Positions 63,179 to 64,000 of a stretch of DNA of 64,000 bases are shown here, piece after piece. The translations under genes and the position numbers were made by a program. The notes beneath the pieces were generated by a model. That model saw nothing but the letters and a program-made list of their open reading frames with translations, had not been told where the DNA came from and made no database searches. The stretch is from Pyrenophora tritici-repentis (lineage: Eukaryota; Ascomycota; Dothideomycetes; Pleosporales; Pleosporaceae), in contig NC_089390.1 of assembly GCF_003171515.1 (NCBI RefSeq), positions 5,146,001 to 5,210,000 on the forward strand. The letters are read 5' to 3'. The stretch's first letter is position 1. Every line of letters begins with the position of its first letter.

Positions 63179-64000
63179 TCTGGCGACGAGTTGAGAGGGG
63201 AAGTGGTTGATGAGAAAGAGTTGCGCAGAGCAAAAATATTTACATATACTAGTAAGGCGGTTGCTGCACCCCTTGGAGTAACGTGATTTGTGCGTTTCTG
63301 TGGCAAAGTGCGTGGTCCGTGCGTGGCGCGGTGGTGCGGTCGGAGTGAATGAGCAAGTGAATGCAGGATCGGGGGACTAGATGCGCCACTTTGGGTAAGC
63401 TAGGTTTCCGCAGTTGGAGTTGCGATGGTATTGGGTTTGAGATGTTGTGATAGAAGTGACTTGAGAGTTCTTTGTGTGTGCAGAACAGATACGGAGATTT
63501 GTGGACGTCGTGGGTGAATTTAGAAGATATTGCTCGTGGACGTCAGTGCACGACGATAAGTCTAGTCGTTTGTAGAGTAAACTCGACACTGGTACCATGG
63601 TTCAGTCGACCCGAGGCACCACCCCCAAAACTACCGCATCCAAAAATTCTTTACATGATTACATCGACGCAGCAGATTTGCGATCGATGACAACCACTAG
63701 CCTGTAGAGTGACCATAACGAGAGAAACACACTCATTCGATCATGGAGAACATTCTAACGAGTGTCGCGACTTAGAACGCTACTTAATTTTGCGGCAATC
63801 GCAGGAATATGCTAGTCAATTCTATTCGATTTTTTGTTCGGCCCATACCCGTGTATTCAATGTCCTAAAAGATTATGATGGCTTAGTCGTAGCATGTTAG
63901 AAACCCGAAGAATACATCTCTTCTGTCAACGGCGATTAGCCGACCGAATATTTCGATGACTGATCACCAATGTATTGTGCTCCTCTAAATTCTCCTATTC
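63179..64000. other. Terminal intergenic region, no gene seen
   Basis: These 822 bp hold the promoter of the 2EXR protein gene. Beyond about 63700 the sequence becomes AT-richer. Short frames at 63472..63690 and 63709..63900 have no features. Confidence 0.5.

Overview
The window is a piece of nuclear chromosome from a filamentous ascomycete, most likely a dothideomycete of the order Pleosporales. The grounds are introns of about 45-105 bp with GT..AG ends, gene families typical of these fungi (Zn2Cys6 regulator, SidF/SidL-type siderophore acyltransferase, BYS1-domain secreted protein, 2EXR/F-box-like protein, Pho85-type cyclin) and orthologues of core genes (adenylosuccinate lyase, Mn-SOD, Ntr1/TFIP11, PDK1/Pkh kinase, ribosomal protein L6). 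The order is inferred; there is no rRNA or mitochondrial marker here. Coordinates of spliced genes were rebuilt by hand from splice sites and frame.

Layout. 0-2 kb: 3' end of a Mit1/CHD-type chromatin remodeller. 2.7-9.1 kb: a compact set of a Zn2Cys6 regulator (with an in-frame stop), an amidohydrolase and a DAL5-like MFS transporter, which looks like a small catabolic or detoxification cluster. 10.3-24.2 kb: a CCCH zinc-finger protein, a Mid2-like membrane protein, a large disordered protein, adenylosuccinate lyase, a hydroxyornithine acyltransferase and, divergent from it, mitochondrial SOD2. 24.6-41.0 kb: a large Met-rich protein, the splicing factor Ntr1/TFIP11, a membrane-anchored protein whose reading frame is broken by a frameshift, a PDK1-type kinase and a disordered protein with an internal duplication.

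41.0-50.1 kb is the odd part: about 9 kb without a credible gene. About 5.5 kb of it (roughly 41.4-46.9 kb) is visibly AT-rich and built from several successive families of diverged tandem repeats (periods near 128, 154, 211 and 83 bp). They share one design: a pyrimidine tract followed by TAAAA or GAAAA on the + strand, which reads as TTTTAG followed by a purine tract on the - strand. A tRNA-like A-box/B-box sequence and an 18-bp word also present at 2.18 kb lie inside it.

50.1-64 kb: a Pho85-type G1 cyclin with a very long upstream region, a fungal membrane protein, a BYS1-domain secreted protein, a membrane-associated short-chain dehydrogenase, ribosomal protein L6 and a 2EXR/F-box-like protein. 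Most genes are housekeeping or single-function. The points most worth following up are the hierarchical repeat region, the interrupted regulator next to the amidohydrolase/transporter pair, and the frameshifted gene at 31.8-33.2 kb.
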